From: Megaleporinus macrocephalus
Taxonomy: Eukaryota > Chordata > Actinopteri > Characiformes > Anostomidae
DNA: 64,000 nt
Assembly: GCA_021613375.1 (NCBI GenBank)
Contig: CM038720.1
Coordinates: forward strand, 20,262,215 to 20,326,214
Reading direction: 5' to 3'
Shown here: piece after piece, positions 27,827 through 40,814 of the stretch
Layout of the letters: every line of letters begins with the position of its first letter
How positions within the stretch are numbered: the first letter of the stretch is position 1
Translations under genes and position numbers: made by a program
The notes under the pieces: model-generated
The model's database searches: none
Told to the model about the DNA's origin: nothing
What the model saw: only the letters and a program-made list of their open reading frames with translations

Positions 27827-30800
27827 GACTGACCTGCCAGGCCTGACCAGACTGAACTGTATGGGCCTGATTTAGGCTGAACAGCCAAGAATTAAACTAT
27901 TCATTAGGTGACTGGTCCCAGTTCAGAGCTTGGCTGAACCCCTCTTGCTCCCCACTGGCTGCAAGAGTTCCCTGGATGTATTTCATGCTTTTGGCTAACA
28001 CAAAAGGCTGCGAGTCTTCTGCAGACCTTCTTGGTTGATGAGTAATAGGGATCAGTGGATGCAGGGATTATATGGACAATACTGGATGCGGAGAAAGACT
28101 CTGTGAATTCCGGTGCTTCCCAAAGACCCCAAAGCCCCCTGGCTTGTAGGGTAGAAGAGAGAGGCTGGGCAAGATGAGCTTACGTTGTACAGCAGCAGGA
28201 GGACTACATAGGGGTCGGCCACCAGGCCCCTACTGTATCACAGTAGCCTTTATGTGTGGGCTTGCACAGTTCGCTTATTTGGAGGAGATTTTTTTATTTT
28301 TTTTATTTTTTTAGGTTAGTTCCCTTTCTCCTCCGAATGCAAACCTTTCCTTCTTATTTTAAATCATGGCATTTCATACTGTTTTTAGAATGGGACTCGA
28401 TACTAATCATTCTTTATTTTTCTTTTTTTTTTCCCCAGCCAGTTTTCTGTGTTTCTGTTTTATTTACCGCTAATAACCTCAGATCAATAATCATGATTTG
28501 TATACAGTAAGTAGCCAATACTGTAGCCTCTTTATAAACAAGCTCACAATATTTATTTGGTTTTTTTTCCCCCCTGGGCAGCAGAAACTCCCCAAAGAAG
28601 CTGACTCTGTTACAGTCCCTGAATCGCATGGTAGTTTCTTGTTTGGTTGCATTCCTGGGTTCCTGTTATTGTAAAGGAAGGTCACACCATCATTTTACAA
28701 TTCCCTTTTAATTGTCCGGTCATTTTATTTCTTCTCCACAGAGCAGTGCTCTCCAGTTCCAGGTCTGTGCGCTGCACTCTTTTTTGGGTTTGCCTCCTGC
28801 TGTACCTGCTCTTGACTCTCCTGAAGGTCACAGGTGTCATGGTTTATTGTAAAGAAACTTACTGACTCAGGGGTCGTCATGTCTCCAGCACCCATATATA
28901 GCCGTTTCATTAACTATTCAAATGACCAGTGAACCAGTTCTGAGTTTTTACATGAAATGTTGATTTGCAACTTGAACCTATTCACCATTTTAAGATATAT
29001 TTTAGGTCAGTATCTTCTAAAGACTGTAGTAAATGGGGCAGCGTGTTCATAACCAGAGTTCTGTGAGGGAGCTTTTAGAGGTGTGAACAATTCTGACTCA
29101 GTAAGTTTCTCAAAAATGCCATTTGACAACTCTGAGTTTCGCTTTAAGCTTCTCATCGATTTTTAAATGCCCCCAAATCATCCAGGGCATATCTGATATC
29201 GATATGTAGCTGAAAGTGCATGGAAGTATATATGATCCATAGTGGTTTAGCTTTGTAGCGCCAAATTGTAAACGCACCCAGTAGGGAGGTTCAGGCCCGG
29301 GGCTGAATATCAGCACTGTGAGCAGTAGGAGAAAACTCAGTGGTGAACATTGTACCCACGTCTCTTCATGCAGTCATTGTCCAGGTAGTCGCCTCACAAA
29401 CGAAAACGGTACACAGTGCAAACAAACAGTAATGTGGCATTACGGACTTCAGTGTCAGCAGATCCAGATCAGTTTTGAATCAGGCTGTTTTTACCCTTTC
29501 TTTTTAGCCTCCACCCCCACCAGCCTTGACCATTTCTCTCAGCCCACTGATTAAATATGCAAAAGTACTGAAAGTGACTCTATGGGGGTTTCAGGGTTGT
29601 TGTTCTTTTTTTTTTTTTTTTTTTTTTAGGACCTCTCTTTAGTTTTTTGCTCTTTGATATACCAAAACAGGTGTCGTAAGGAGAAATGCACGGCGATGAT
29701 GTCGGCTCAACAAGGTGTGAAGTCACTCTGAGCGAGCCATGATTCGGTTGGCACAGGTGGTCAGCACATTCAGTATGCAAAGCTCCAACTAGTTGTTAAG
29801 CTTCAGCAAGTAGAGCGTTGCTTTGTGAAGAGGTGATAATTAAATGGGTTCCCTGTAAAAGTTCATGCTCAAGTGCCTTTTCATGTCACAGGATAAGTTA
29901 ATAATTCAATGTGGAGTTTTTAAATCAAGGCATATATTTTAACTAATGTCATTTAGATTGGTATCCAATTTGGACACTTTTAAAACCAAATGGCTCCGTT
30001 TGCTCATCCTGCTGGGATCAAGTATGAGCATAATTAGTGGCTCAACACGAAACCTCCATTTTTTTTTCCTTTTTTCTTTATTTTTCTTCATCGGTATTGT
30101 TGGTTACAGGCTCTGTGGAGAAGTAAACAGGAATCTTGATACAGGTCATTCAGTACAGCACCCCTGAAGCAGATTATTCATTGTCCTTTCATTCATTGTT
30201 AAAGATAAAGAGTGAGAGCTGTAATGAGTCTATGGTGCATCTTGGTGTGCCTTAATCAGTGCTCAGGGTTTGCTTCTATTCTGTAATCCGCTTTGGTAGT
30301 GTATTCACTCCAGACTGTTCATCATGATGCCATCTAGTAGAATGTAAGCAGTGGTGTGTGTTATTAGAGCGAGTTGCCCTCCGTCTGCTTTTTAATAGCA
30401 TCCTATTCGCTGGCACTCTGATCTCCTTTTTACTCTTTTTATAGGTTCCATCTAAGAATATTAAGCAGTAGTGATCAATGCCTTGAAGACAATTCACAGC
30501 TCATCTCTGAATACCAGTACCCCCCTCCCCCCCTCAGAGCTGCGGACAGTTCCTACAGTCAAATCTCAGACGTAGTTGTCGTTTTACAGGCTGATGTAAA
30601 TTTTAGATTTTGATTCTTATCGGGGAAATCTGTTCTTCGGGAGAATTCTCACTTCTTTTTTAAGTGATCTGACAGTGTAATCTTATATAAATGTATAAAT
30701 ATGTAAATGTAAAGACCTGTAGTGCTCCTTTGTAAAGAAACAAAAAAAACAAACAAAAAAATGCAATACAAAACCTCTTTTCCACAAATTAGACCCATTA

Positions 30801-31145
30801 ACTAATATATAATTCTTTTGTTTGCAGATACATAAGGAAGATCCTAACAGGCTCTCGTGTTTTGGTTTTTGTTGTATATGTTGGTGTGACCGTTGGCTGT
30901 ATTTCTGTACACATTAATTCAAAGTGTGTTTGTTTGTTTGGGTTTTTTTGCTTTGTTTTCTCTCTTTCTCCTGACTGTTGTTGTTGTAAACTTTGTTTTT
31001 CTGTCTAATTATTTATTTTATCTCATTTTTATTCTCCTTAAAATAACACCAAGTATCGCTCAGAATTAAAAATCCTCTCAAGTATTTTGGAAAGTCAGAT
31101 TTATATTCAGTGTATTGTGTACACTGCAACAATAATATTAAATTT
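27827..31145 (+). other. LIN54 3' untranslated region (approximate end)
   Basis: The sequence after the TAG at 27824-27826 has no further exon. It holds T-rich stretches, a MITE copy (28840-29130), a poly(T) tract near 29608-29628 and 'tgtataaatatgtaaatgt' near 30690. ATTAAA hexamers near 31065 and 31137 are candidate poly(A) signals. The true end is not determined. Confidence 0.45.
28840..29130 (+). mobile_element. MITE copy within LIN54 3' region
   Basis: Shares 'tattgtaaagaaact', 'ctgtgagggagcttttagag' and 'gtgaacaattctgactcagt' with the copies at 6.2 and 11.9 kb. Confidence 0.5.
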
Positions 31146-31149
31146 ATAC

Positions 31150-31530
31150 TGTGCTTTAAAATTTGAGAGCAGTCCATCAAGTACAGGCTATTGTGGTCAC
31201 AATTTAATATATTGTGATAAACTGCGATACTGCAAGTAAAGGGATATACTGCGTTTTTTCAAATCTTACTTTTAAAACACACTACTATATGAACAGGTTT
31301 ACCAATGCTTACGATAGCATTGCGCCCTTGTGCTGCTTGTTGATGTTGAAGTGGATCTGAAAATGGATTACAACACTGCCATCTAGTGGTCAGAGGTTTA
31401 AACACAACCCCCAATGATTCACTGTCTGCCAGGAATCTGTGTATCGATACTCTGTTTTTGAGAGTCGATACAGTATCACCAAACATAATGTCCCAATATT
31501 CAATATTTTGATTTTTTTTTACACCCCTAA
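31150..31530. mobile_element. eroded hAT-like fragment
   Basis: Contains 'gccatctagtggtcagaggt' and 'tcgatactctgtttttgaga' followed by 'gtcgatacagtatcacc', a combination seen in fish hAT-derived repeats. No intact ends were found. Confidence 0.4.
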
Positions 31531-31835
31531 AAATATTTAGGGATGTAGATGGGAAATGACCTAAAGCAAGGTTTAGGACTGTTTAAAGTGTGCTCAGTGA
31601 TGCAGCAGCATCTGCTGCTACCCAGTATATAAAAATTTTATCTGTAGGTGAGCCACCGAGCCACAAGCACACGCGAGACGTATCACATAGTAAATTTTTA
31701 CTCGTGTCACAATGTGATTACTTGACTACCCCTTTAAGTGAAAACGCTGTCGGTTCTTGTAAACTTGCCCAGTTTGTTCTAGTCAAAGTTTTTTTTCTGT
31801 GCTTTACTTAGTACAGCAACGGTCTTCTCAAGTAC

Positions 31836-32420
31836 ACTGTATGGCCAAAAAACATCTGAACATCACACTGTTAGACATCATTTCCTGTTCCCCAGTCCCC
31901 ATGTGGTCTGGCTCACAACTAACATTCCAGTTCATCCCAAAGGTGTTCAGTGGGGTTTAGGTTTTCACCCCCAAACCCCTCAAACTGTGTCTCTATGGAA
32001 CTGAGTTTGAGCACAGGGGTTCAGTCATGTTGCAAAGGGGGGGTTATTCCTCAAACTGCTGCACAAAGGACCTAAGGGTTTGCGTCCAAACAATGAACAC
32101 CCCCCCACAAATCCACTCACATAAGCACAACAGACACCACCACCACATCAGTGTCACTGCAGTGTTGAAAATGATCCACCTCCCTAATAGCACCTGCTCT
32201 GTGGTGGTCCTGTGGGGGTCCTGACTATGAAAGAACAGGGTGAAAGGGGATAAACAGTGTACGCAGTGAATCAGATGAACTACAGTCTGTAAGTGTAGAA
32301 CTACAGAGTGCTCCTGTGTGGTAAGTGGAGCTGATTAAATGGACAGTGTGTGTGGCTATAAGGAGCTAGTGTTAATGTTCTGGCTGGTCGATGTTTATAC
32401 CTGCCCTTTAAACTGGCCTG
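31836..32420 (+). mobile_element. composite repeat: Tc1-like end plus foldback arm
   Basis: Starts 'acactgtatggccaaaaaac', like the 'tatggccaaaagtatgtgga' ends of a fish DNA transposon. From about 32100 it changes to the foldback family ('cagtgtcactgcagtgttga', 'aaatgatccacctccc', 'tgtggtggtcctgtggggg'). The same arm is found at 33600-33830. Confidence 0.6.
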
Positions 32421-32599
32421 TAAAAACCACCTCATGCTGTAGAGGGCAGTCTAGCTTCAGTACGAGATGAATTCATAGAAGAAGAATAAATGAAACTCGG
32501 CGAGTTGACAACAAAGCATGTCGCTGATATTAAGACGTTAATGTTTTATTCATCTCAGTTTATTTATTAGTCTTCGCTGTCACGCTAGAACTCCGACTG

Positions 32600-35376
32600 A
32601 TGGCTTCAAATCCGCCCGGACAAGGTAACGGCAGGTGTGGAGGTTTGGTTAGAGGAGCTGGATAGTGACCGCTGCTGTGTTTTCAGTTTTAGAGCTGTTT
32701 GTGACTGAATAATAATAAACCCTGTCTTTCTTGAGTCTGGGTCACGTTAAGCTGTACGATGAAGGTCATGTTGAATCTGAGCTCTGTTTTCGGGCAGGAT
32801 AGGATGTGTGAGCAGCGGGGCTGAAGTTGGCTTCCAGTTCGCCGGATTCTTGTTCGAAGTTTCTAGTTCCACCTTAAATGCTCCAGCTGCTGCTGCGTCG
32901 TGTAAGGTGGACCGGGAACATTTAAACAAGATGCTGGTTGCAGCTTCGCAGCAGGACCTCGCACTTGTTTTAAAATCATCCACTTTTCCTTTTACAGTTC
33001 AGCCCTAACTCAGACTGGCTGAACCCCAGATCGCTCCCTGTGTAGTTCTCAGTGCAGATCCTGGAATAACTGCGTCCACAGTTTAAACAACACATTATAC
33101 ACACATAACATCCACGACATCACACTCAGGTACTCGTTTCTTCATTACCAGCTCCACTTACCCTACAGGAGCACTTCGTAGTTCTACAGTTACAGACTGT
33201 AGTTCATCTGATTCTCTGTGTACTCTGTTACCCTGTTCTTCAATGATCAGCACCCCCACAGGACCACCACAGAACAGATGTTATTTGGCTGGTGGATCAT
33301 TCTCAGCACTGCAGGGACACTGACGTGGTGTGTGTTGTGTTGGGATGAGTGGATCAGACACAGCAGTGCTGCTGGAGTGTTAAAGCACCTCAGTGTCACT
33401 GCTGGACGAAGAACAGTCCACCAACCTGCAACATCCAGCCAACAGAGTCCTGTGACCACTGATGAAGGACTAGAGCATGACCCTGCCACAACAGATGAGC
33501 CCCTGACTTAACGTCTACAAGGTGGCCCAATAAAGTAGGAGTGAACAGTGAGTGGACACAGTGTATAATACCTCCAGCAGCACTGCTGTGTCTGATCCAC
33601 TCATACCAGCACCATATCAGTGTCACCGCAGTGCTGAAAATGATCCACCATCCATATAACACCTGCTCTCTGGAGGTCCTGACTATCAAAGAGCAGGGTA
33701 ACCAAGTATACAGAGAGAAAAAGATAAACAGATGTAATCGTAGAGCTACAGAGTGCTCCTGTACGGTACGTGGAGCTGATAACGTGGACAGCTGTTATAG
33801 ATAAAGGAGGGGTTTTCATGCTGTGGCTAGTCAGTATATTCAGGCAAAAGCTGAGCAACATCATATCCTAACCTGTAGTCTCTTATTAGGATGCAGAAGC
33901 CATGGCTTCATGACTAATGCTGTGCACTGTGTAAGCAGTAGGGAGCTATTTGAGAGTCAGCCTGGCCGTTTAGCACATTGCAGTATTATATAGATATTTT
34001 GGTAAAATAACAAATCAGCCAGTAAGCTGTTTCAGAGTCTGTCCCTAATAGAAGCTCACCAGATGGTGGAACTGGTGTCTCTGAACCTGTTTTCCACCTT
34101 GGTTCTGGGCTCTCAGGCAGAGATGATTAACTGTAAAGACAAAGATCACAATCCTACAAAACCAAACCTCTGTTGGAGGCTTTTCGTTCCTGCTTTGTGA
34201 AGTTTGTCCTGTCATTCCCGCAGGATTCCAGAATAAAAACAGAGTGGCCATTTTAGCTGAACTGGACAAGGAGAAGAGACGTCTGATACAGAGCCAGTCC
34301 ATGAACAATCCAGGCGCAAGGTAATTCCATTCAGGTCATCTGCACAACAAAGTATGCTGCTGCTGAGTCCGGACTGACCACGGCTCTGCCCAATGCTGTA
34401 ATACACATTACACCAGATTCAGTACCTGAAGGTGAGGCGGTGCTGTGTTCCTGCAGAAGCAGAAGGAAAAGTCATTTGTGGGGTAATAAGCGTCGCAGTG
34501 GTTCACCTCGTCATAACTGTGGAGACCTTTGAGTCAGAGAAGGCGTAAACATGGGCAGTGCGATTCCTATAACTGGGACTGAGAAACACATATGAAGTTA
34601 TTACAGTGATTAAATGATGCATGTAGTGCTAATTTTTTTACCCAACGGCTACAATTACAATACGTAAAATGGACATGGTGCATGTTCTGAGTGGTCTGAA
34701 GCAGGGCTGCCCAAAATCCTGCTACGTCGTCATCCAGTGAGAGAAAAGAAAGAAAATTTCATACTTATTATTTAAAAATATCTTCAGTAACAAAACAAAC
34801 AGTGTCATGTCATCAAGCAGCATATAAACCCACCTGCCTTCTTTGTGTACTTTTTTTTGTTATTTTCGCTCTCGGCCCACCACAAGCAGCCTTGGATTAA
34901 TATATATCCATCTGCATTAAATTTTTTCTGATTAAAATATTAACATATGCTTAACATCTGATTTCTGATTGGTCCATGTGACCATTAATTTAAAATGAAT
35001 CTGAATCTGTTTGTTTGTTTATTTATTTATTTTTTAATGTTTATTTGCTCAGACCAGTTGGTTCAGTTCGTCTGTCCATATCAAATTGCTCTTTTTTTTC
35101 CACACAGTATCCCACTTTCAAGGCCGGCGGTGAAGGATTTCCGGGACCACGCGGAGCAGCAGCACATTGCTGCCCAGCAGAAAGCGGCTTTACAGGTCAG
35201 TCATTTGGGATTGATGATGTGATGAACTGTGAGAGTGCGGTGGAGAGTTTTACTGATGATGCAACTGTGTTTTGTTTCAGCATGCACACGCCCACTCGTC
35301 AGGCTTTTTCATCACCCAGGACTCCTCGTTTGGGAACCTCATTCTCCCTGTCCTGCCCAGGCTTGATCCAGAGTGA
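32600..35376 (+). CDS. inip: SOSS complex subunit C (INIP), complete, 4 exons
   Basis: INIP (C9orf80, SSBIP1) is the small subunit of the SOSS complex with INTS3 and a single-strand DNA-binding protein (NABP1/2). The complex acts at DNA double-strand breaks to promote resection, ATM signalling and homologous recombination. Exons: 32600-32624, 34224-34320, 35108-35195, 35281-35376, with phases 1, 2 and 0 joining exactly. The total is 306 nt, 101 codons plus TGA (human about 104). The start exon gives MASNPPGQG; the conserved core follows: FQNKNRVAILAELDKEKRRL, IPLSRPAVKDFRDHAEQQHI, AAQQKAALQHAHAHSSGFFI, ending NLILPVLPRLDPE. The last intron is only 85 bases. Intron 1 contains a foldback transposon. 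An AATAAA lies at 35555-35560. Very sure of identity. Confidence 0.96.
32867..32912. repeat. short palindromic repeat (ttccaccttaaa family)
   Basis: 'ttccaccttaaa' and 'tgtaaggtggacc' form inverted arms with 'gctgctgctg' between. Same family as 11093-11158. Confidence 0.6.
33140..33840. mobile_element. foldback (long inverted repeat) non-autonomous transposon in INIP intron 1
   Basis: Two arms of about 250-300 bases face each other. The left arm has 'cgtagttctacagttacaga', 'ggaccaccacagaacag', 'gtggatcattctcagcactg' and 'gatgagtggatcagacacag'. The right arm has the complements 'ctgtgtctgatccactcata', 'cagtgctgaaaatgatccac', 'ctctctggaggtcctgac' and 'cgtagagctacagagtgctc'. No coding capacity. 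Related arms lie at 8972-9155 and 32100-32420. Confidence 0.8.
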
Positions 35377-35554
35377 TGTGATGAAATATCAGGCGTTTAA
35401 AGGACACTCTGTCTTCTGCGGTAAAGGCTCGCTGCTTGTGCCTCGGATCTTCGAACAGCCTCAAGGCTGTAAAAGCAAATGAGTTAAAGCCATGTTGCTC
35501 AACAGACTACGGCATGTATCGATTGTAGATTTTTTTTTATTATGAGTCACTCAA

Positions 35555-35560
35555 AATAAA
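35555..35560 (+). terminator. poly(A) signal of INIP
   Basis: AATAAA 179 bases after the INIP stop codon, the first on this strand. Confidence 0.75.
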
Positions 35561-36908
35561 GATGTAGAATCAAGGAGCTCAACCTGTTTACGATTAGCTT
35601 TTGGCCTTTTTTGCATTCGTCTGGAATTTTCGCTCTCTCAGTTTAGTTTGTATGCGGCCGACGTTGGACTCACTTTAACTGAAGTAAAGTTAAAACATTG
35701 CATGTCACCTCTGGACACGTCCAAACCTAAAACCACACGGTTTACATCATAAGCAAACAAGTGGGTTATACTCATATAGTCACTGTCCTTATGATATCGA
35801 GTTCCTACAGAGAAAAGAAAGGAGTAGCTGGCATTCCCCCTGGTGCCTCAGGAAGCTTTGAAGATTGGGAAACATTTGGATCCTGCAGATGGTAGTTCTA
35901 ATTTTAAGTCAGTTCTAAATACAGTGTTCAGAAATAACTGAAATGTGGGAGAAAAACCTTCATTGAAGAAGTTTTCATAGCCCCTTTAGTCGGAATCTCT
36001 GGTTGTCCTTGGACCTATATCATGACGAACAGAGCCGTTTAAGCAGTTTATAACATTGTTAAACGTTTTAAAATATGTTGTTCATGCCATACAGTCCATA
36101 TATGGAAAAGTAAGCTGCGACAACAGCTCATCTGAGAACACATTTGCATACATTAGCTTATTTCTTTCACAGCAGTTTAGTCCTACTCATTCCTTGTGAT
36201 GCACTTTTGGTTCTGAGTCTTTAGACAGTCTTGTTTTGTGAATGAGATCTAAAGTGAGAAAGGTAGAATAGTTTTAAAGAGCCTCAGCCCTGAAAAGGTT
36301 GGAGTAAGACCTTAGAATGATAAAGAACTTCTACATTACATTAAAAGGTTCTTCACACATCTTATCTACTAAAATGGCTGCATATAAATGGTCCCTGAAT
36401 CCATGTTTCCTCCATTTGAAAATCAGGGTGGGTATATAAAACACTATTGGCCCATTATATAGTAAGTTAGAAAGAACATCTGGATTTTGCTTCTGATGCA
36501 GGCGTCAGTAGAATTACCCGGAATTCCTAGTGAAACAGTACAGCCATCCGTCTTCCAAAGTGAGGAATGTGATCACTTTGGCCTGCTCAGTGACCACCAT
36601 AATGTACGTCTGGACCAGAGTCCACCATGTCCGGATTGGGCATCTGTTTCCGAAGCCAGACGGAACTCCGGCCCGAGGTCTGCGACCTCCTTCCACTGCA
36701 ACCTCACTGTCGTTCCTCACACAACACCCAGACAGTGAAGCTGTGATCTGATCTTGTCTCTGCTGGAGGGCAAAACTGTGCTGTTCATTATGCAAACAAG
36801 AACATGCTGACCTACTGAATCACCACAGAAAACCTGAGCCTGAGAAACCCCACTGTCTATACATCAGCCACAAACGTGCGTCCTCGCTGACTCTTTTTTT
36901 ATAACTGA
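35561..36908. other. convergent intergenic region, first part
   Basis: No exon was recognised. A 36480-36760 stretch is moderately GC-rich and open in several frames but shows no protein similarity and no splice frame, so it is treated as non-coding or an unknown repeat. Confidence 0.4.
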
Positions 36909-36910
36909 TA

Positions 36911-38266
36911 CACACTCCTGATCTTAATCTAAAGACAAGTTGAACAATTACACTATTGGATCTTAAGAAGGTTCTAGGTAGAGCTTCACAATGCTGAAAG
37001 AAGAAACGGGAGCAAGAGACGAAAACTTTAGACTGGATTTACACTCAAACATGCTTTTTTCAGATGATCAAAAGTTTAAGACCACAGCCTTTAAAAAAAC
37101 TAAATCTGCGCAGAAATGTGTATTCCATATCTTCTGTCAAGTATTCACACCGTCTAGACCTCCTGAAGGCAGAAGCAAAAAAGCTCCCTGACTTTTAACA
37201 CGGTAGGCCTTTTACAATGTGCCATAGCTGATGTGGTTGGACTCAGTAAGACAGTCGTTCTGCCTTTAGTTAGAGATCCTGAGGGGTATGGAACAAAAAA
37301 GTCAAGTGGTAGACCCAAAGAAATTTCACCAGCGCTGAGCCGCAGGATCCGATTGGCTGTCCGTCAAGACACGGGACGACCCCCGACACAAATGAAGACA
37401 TTACTGGTGCTGACTGCAGCTCAATAACCATCAGACGGCAAAAGAGAAAAGATCTTCAGAAACGTCTTCAAAGGCCACGCCTCCTTTAACGCCACAATAC
37501 TGCCTGTTTGGACTTTGCAAGGGTTGAAAGGTGAAAGAAAGTTTTATTCTCTGATGAGAAACTATTTAACCTTGACGGTGCTGATGGCTTCCAACGTTAC
37601 TGGTATGACAAGGAGATCCCACCTGAGATGTTTTCTACGTGACACAGTGGAGGGGAGCGCCATCATGATTTGGGGGTGCTTTTTCCTTCAGTGGAACATT
37701 GGAGCTTCAGGTTGTGCAGGGGCGTCGAACAGCAGCTGGCTATGTGGAGATGTTGTTGCAGTGGGCATCCCTCATGACTGAGGCCCCTCGTCTGTGTGGT
37801 AACGACTGGACTGGGTTTTTAACAGGACAATGCTGCAGTTCATAATGCCTGTCTGACAAAGGACTTCCAGAATAACGTCACCCCTGATCTAAATCTGATT
37901 GAGAACATTTGGGGATGGATGGCAAGTAAAGTTTACAAAAATGGACATCAGTTCCAGACAGTGGATGCCCTTCGTGAAGCCATGTTCAACACTTGGAGCC
38001 TCCTGGAAACACCTGCATCAAACATGCCTAAACGATTAAGAATGGTGGAGCTCCTCATAAGAGTCCTTTTTGATTTCTGTTTTGAGGGGTTTTGGGTTGT
38101 TTCAAGCTATGGTCTTAAACTTTTGATCAGCTGATGAACAGCCTAATGCCTGCTCAAAATCTCGTCTCTTGCTCCCACTTCTTTCAGCATTGTGAAACTC
38201 CAGTAGAACCTTCTTAAGATCCAACAGTCTTGCAATTTTTCAACTGATCTTAAGATTAGGAGTGTG
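36911..38266 (+). mobile_element. near full-length Tc1-like transposon, dead transposase
   Basis: Terminal inverted repeats of about 160-180 bases run inward from 'cacactcctgatcttaatct' at the left and 'gattaggagtgtgta' at the right. Both include 'ggatcttaagaaggttcta', 'cacaatgctgaaagaag' and 'gggagcaagagacga'. TA flanks both ends. The interior encodes, in broken frames, a helix-turn-helix part (GRPKEISPALSRRIRLAVRQ), then the block with IMIWGC, then DNAAVHNA and LNLIENIWGWM, ending REAMFNTW. Only about 24 codons separate the aspartate of DNAAV and the glutamate of LIEN, fewer than the 34 of an active Tc1 enzyme. Stops and frameshifts make it non-functional. Confidence 0.85.
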
Positions 38267-40080
38267 TATATAGGGATGAAGATCTGATCACCCTGACATC
38301 ATCGAGTGCAGTATTTTTTCCAGAAACCACAAGCAATAAACAGAATCTGGCTTTTTGAAATTCAGTTTATTACTGGCAGCCTGTGAAACCACCAGAGCTA
38401 TGATGTGTGTGACAGCGACACTCATCACCTGGAGATAATACAATGTGAAACTACTTTGAAGGTGGCAGTGGGGGCGGAGCAATAAGGTGCCATGGCAAAA
38501 ACCACAGACTGTAATTTGTGACAAACAAGCATGCAGTAATCAGAAACAAACGAACTGATCAATATTCTCCTAATCATCAAAGAGTGTCTGACATCAAGGT
38601 CAATACTGGTCATAGCAGTCATAAAGTGAATACAGGACACATAAAACAATAACGTATTATACTTTAGTGTGAAGATTCATATAACAACCAGACACCAAAG
38701 GAAACAGTAGTGTTTTTTTTGTTTTTTTTTTGCAACAGTCAGCAGTTTCTGAACTGCAGATCACCCACTAAGGCAGAGGAGGCAACAGGAGAACTGGGTT
38801 AAAGTGTCGTGGAAAAAGTAGGACAGGTCACTTAGAGGGCAACACTAAGGACATTCAAAAACACCTAATGTGGAAAATTGAAATTCGAGACTTATTGTAC
38901 TAAAGAATGACCTGAAAGCACTAGTTTCCATACTGAGGTGTAGAATCTGAATTAAAAACCTAATTATGAAGATATGCTTTTAAATCGTAATATCTTAAAA
39001 GAGTTCACAGAGTTCTGCTGTTTAAAAGAGTCTTTCTACGTCTTCTGCTTTTTATGGAAGATGTTTGTAGAAGGTTGGAAGTGCTCGAACATAGATAGTC
39101 CGGTGCTGGGCAGGTACGCAGCAAGATTATTCTGAATTCAATTTTTTCTTTAATTTTGCTTTCGGTTTAACTTTAGTTACTTTCAAGTATGCGTTAAAAA
39201 CAGGACTAACAAACAGTAGTTTGTGTTGGAAATGTAAGGGAATGTATGGGAATGGCCCATGGTTGAACCGTTTTGGCATGGTTGACATTTTAGAGACATT
39301 GTTGGGAGTAGCCCTGGCGGTGTCTCCCTGTTAATGACTTATTGGAGATGAAACAGAATAGGTACAACCTCAGAGACCAGTCATATTAAGACACTGGAAA
39401 TCACCCACATGTCCAAAAGTCCAAAGATGGAAAATCCTAATGAGTGAGACCACATCGTATGAGGTTATGTTTGCTAGAATAGGAGGCAAAAGTCCTGTGG
39501 AACTGGGAATTTGGAGTTATTTCATGGATCATCTCACTTCTAACTAACAGCATGATTATGAGACTAGAACTAAGAGATGTTTATATACCTTATTATTTTA
39601 CTGTATTGCTACTGAATGACTATTTGTACAATTTGTATGTGTATATGTACTTTCTGGCCTTCCTCTGTTTACAACATGATGTACCATATGCACTTTTGTT
39701 TGTGTTTTAAATTAAATTAAACTAACAATCGTTAATTGTTAACAGTTTTAGTTTAGTTTTTATTTTCTGGAAAGTAATAGTTTGAGTTCCTCGAATAATG
39801 TTATTCCTAGAATAACATTAACACAACGGTAGCTTGGCTCCAGCTTTGTTTAAAGACAGAGAGGTTCTACTTCTAAACTCTCATTTACACACAATAACAA
39901 AACAAAAAAACAAAAAAAGTTTATTACATATATATTATATTATATTTTGTTTTAGTTTGTTTTGCAGAAAATATTATAGTTTTGATTTAGAGTTTGTGGA
40001 AACTGTTATTTTTATTTTTGCTACAATTAAGAAGCAGACTGTTTCATTGTAGTTTAAAATCCAACCTTAAAAATGCAGGC
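38267..40080. other. convergent intergenic region, second part
   Basis: AT-rich, with poly(T) near 38711-38731 and 'ttaaattaaattaaactaac' near 39707. No gene was recognised. Part of it may be the 3' body of the LINE fragment that follows, but no diagnostic motif was seen. Confidence 0.4.
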
Positions 40081-40249
40081 AACTTTCAAAATGAGAGGGA
40101 AACCCAGAAACCTGCTAAAAGAGAACTACTTTAATCAATTCAAACACCTGAATATTAACGATACTCCAATGATAAAAAACTACTTTAATGACTGTGTTCA
40201 CATGTGGGTAGAAAACTGATTCTGTCCAGCACATGACAGGAAAGTCTGT

Positions 40250-40500
40250 CGACAGAGACTTTCAGAAGGAATGGAAATGTAGGACTGCGTATCTGCTAAG
40301 AGCTTAAAACTGATGCAATGCTTCCTGTGCCATTACTTAGAGCAACACAGAGAGAAAAGCAAAGGTCCTAAAATGAAACCTTGTGGAACTCCACAAGAGC
40401 TTTTTTTTTAAGCCGGTCGTACCCAGTTTTTGTGGTCTACTATTTCAAAAGCTGCACTTGGATCCAATAAAACCAAATGTTGTGCATCAGCTCTCTCTGT
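40250..40500 (-). mobile_element. LINE reverse transcriptase remnant (L2/CR1-like)
   Basis: The minus strand reads LVLLDPSAAFEIVDH, then after a short damaged gap SCGVPQGFILGPLLFSL. These correspond to the LDLSAAFDTVDH and GVPQGSILGPLLF motifs of non-LTR retrotransposon reverse transcriptase. A stop follows soon after. The spacing between the two motifs is far shorter than in an intact enzyme, so an internal deletion is present. Confidence 0.75.
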
Positions 40501-40814
40501 ATTATGACTGTAAAAAACCCTGATTGGCATTTTCCTGATTGGAAATAATTAAATTCAAGATGTGCATTTGACTGTTTGATGTTTATATGCAGTAAAAAGT
40601 GAGATGTTCTTAGCATTCCAGGGTCGTGGTTTTAGTACATTAAATCACATTAAGCTGTTTCCTTATGATTGTAGCATAAAAATATATGATTTTGATTGTG
40701 TTTGTGACCAGTGAGCTGTGAGTTTTAGTACAGTAGGTCACTAAGCTTTTTTCACATTAAGCATTTTAGAATGTCCCTCACATAATGAAGAGACAGAGAA
40801 ATCCGTAGGTGGGC

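Noticed and set aside
36487..36795. GC-richer patch with overlapping open frames
   Set aside because: No similarity recognised, both strands open, no exon borders; not enough for a gene call.
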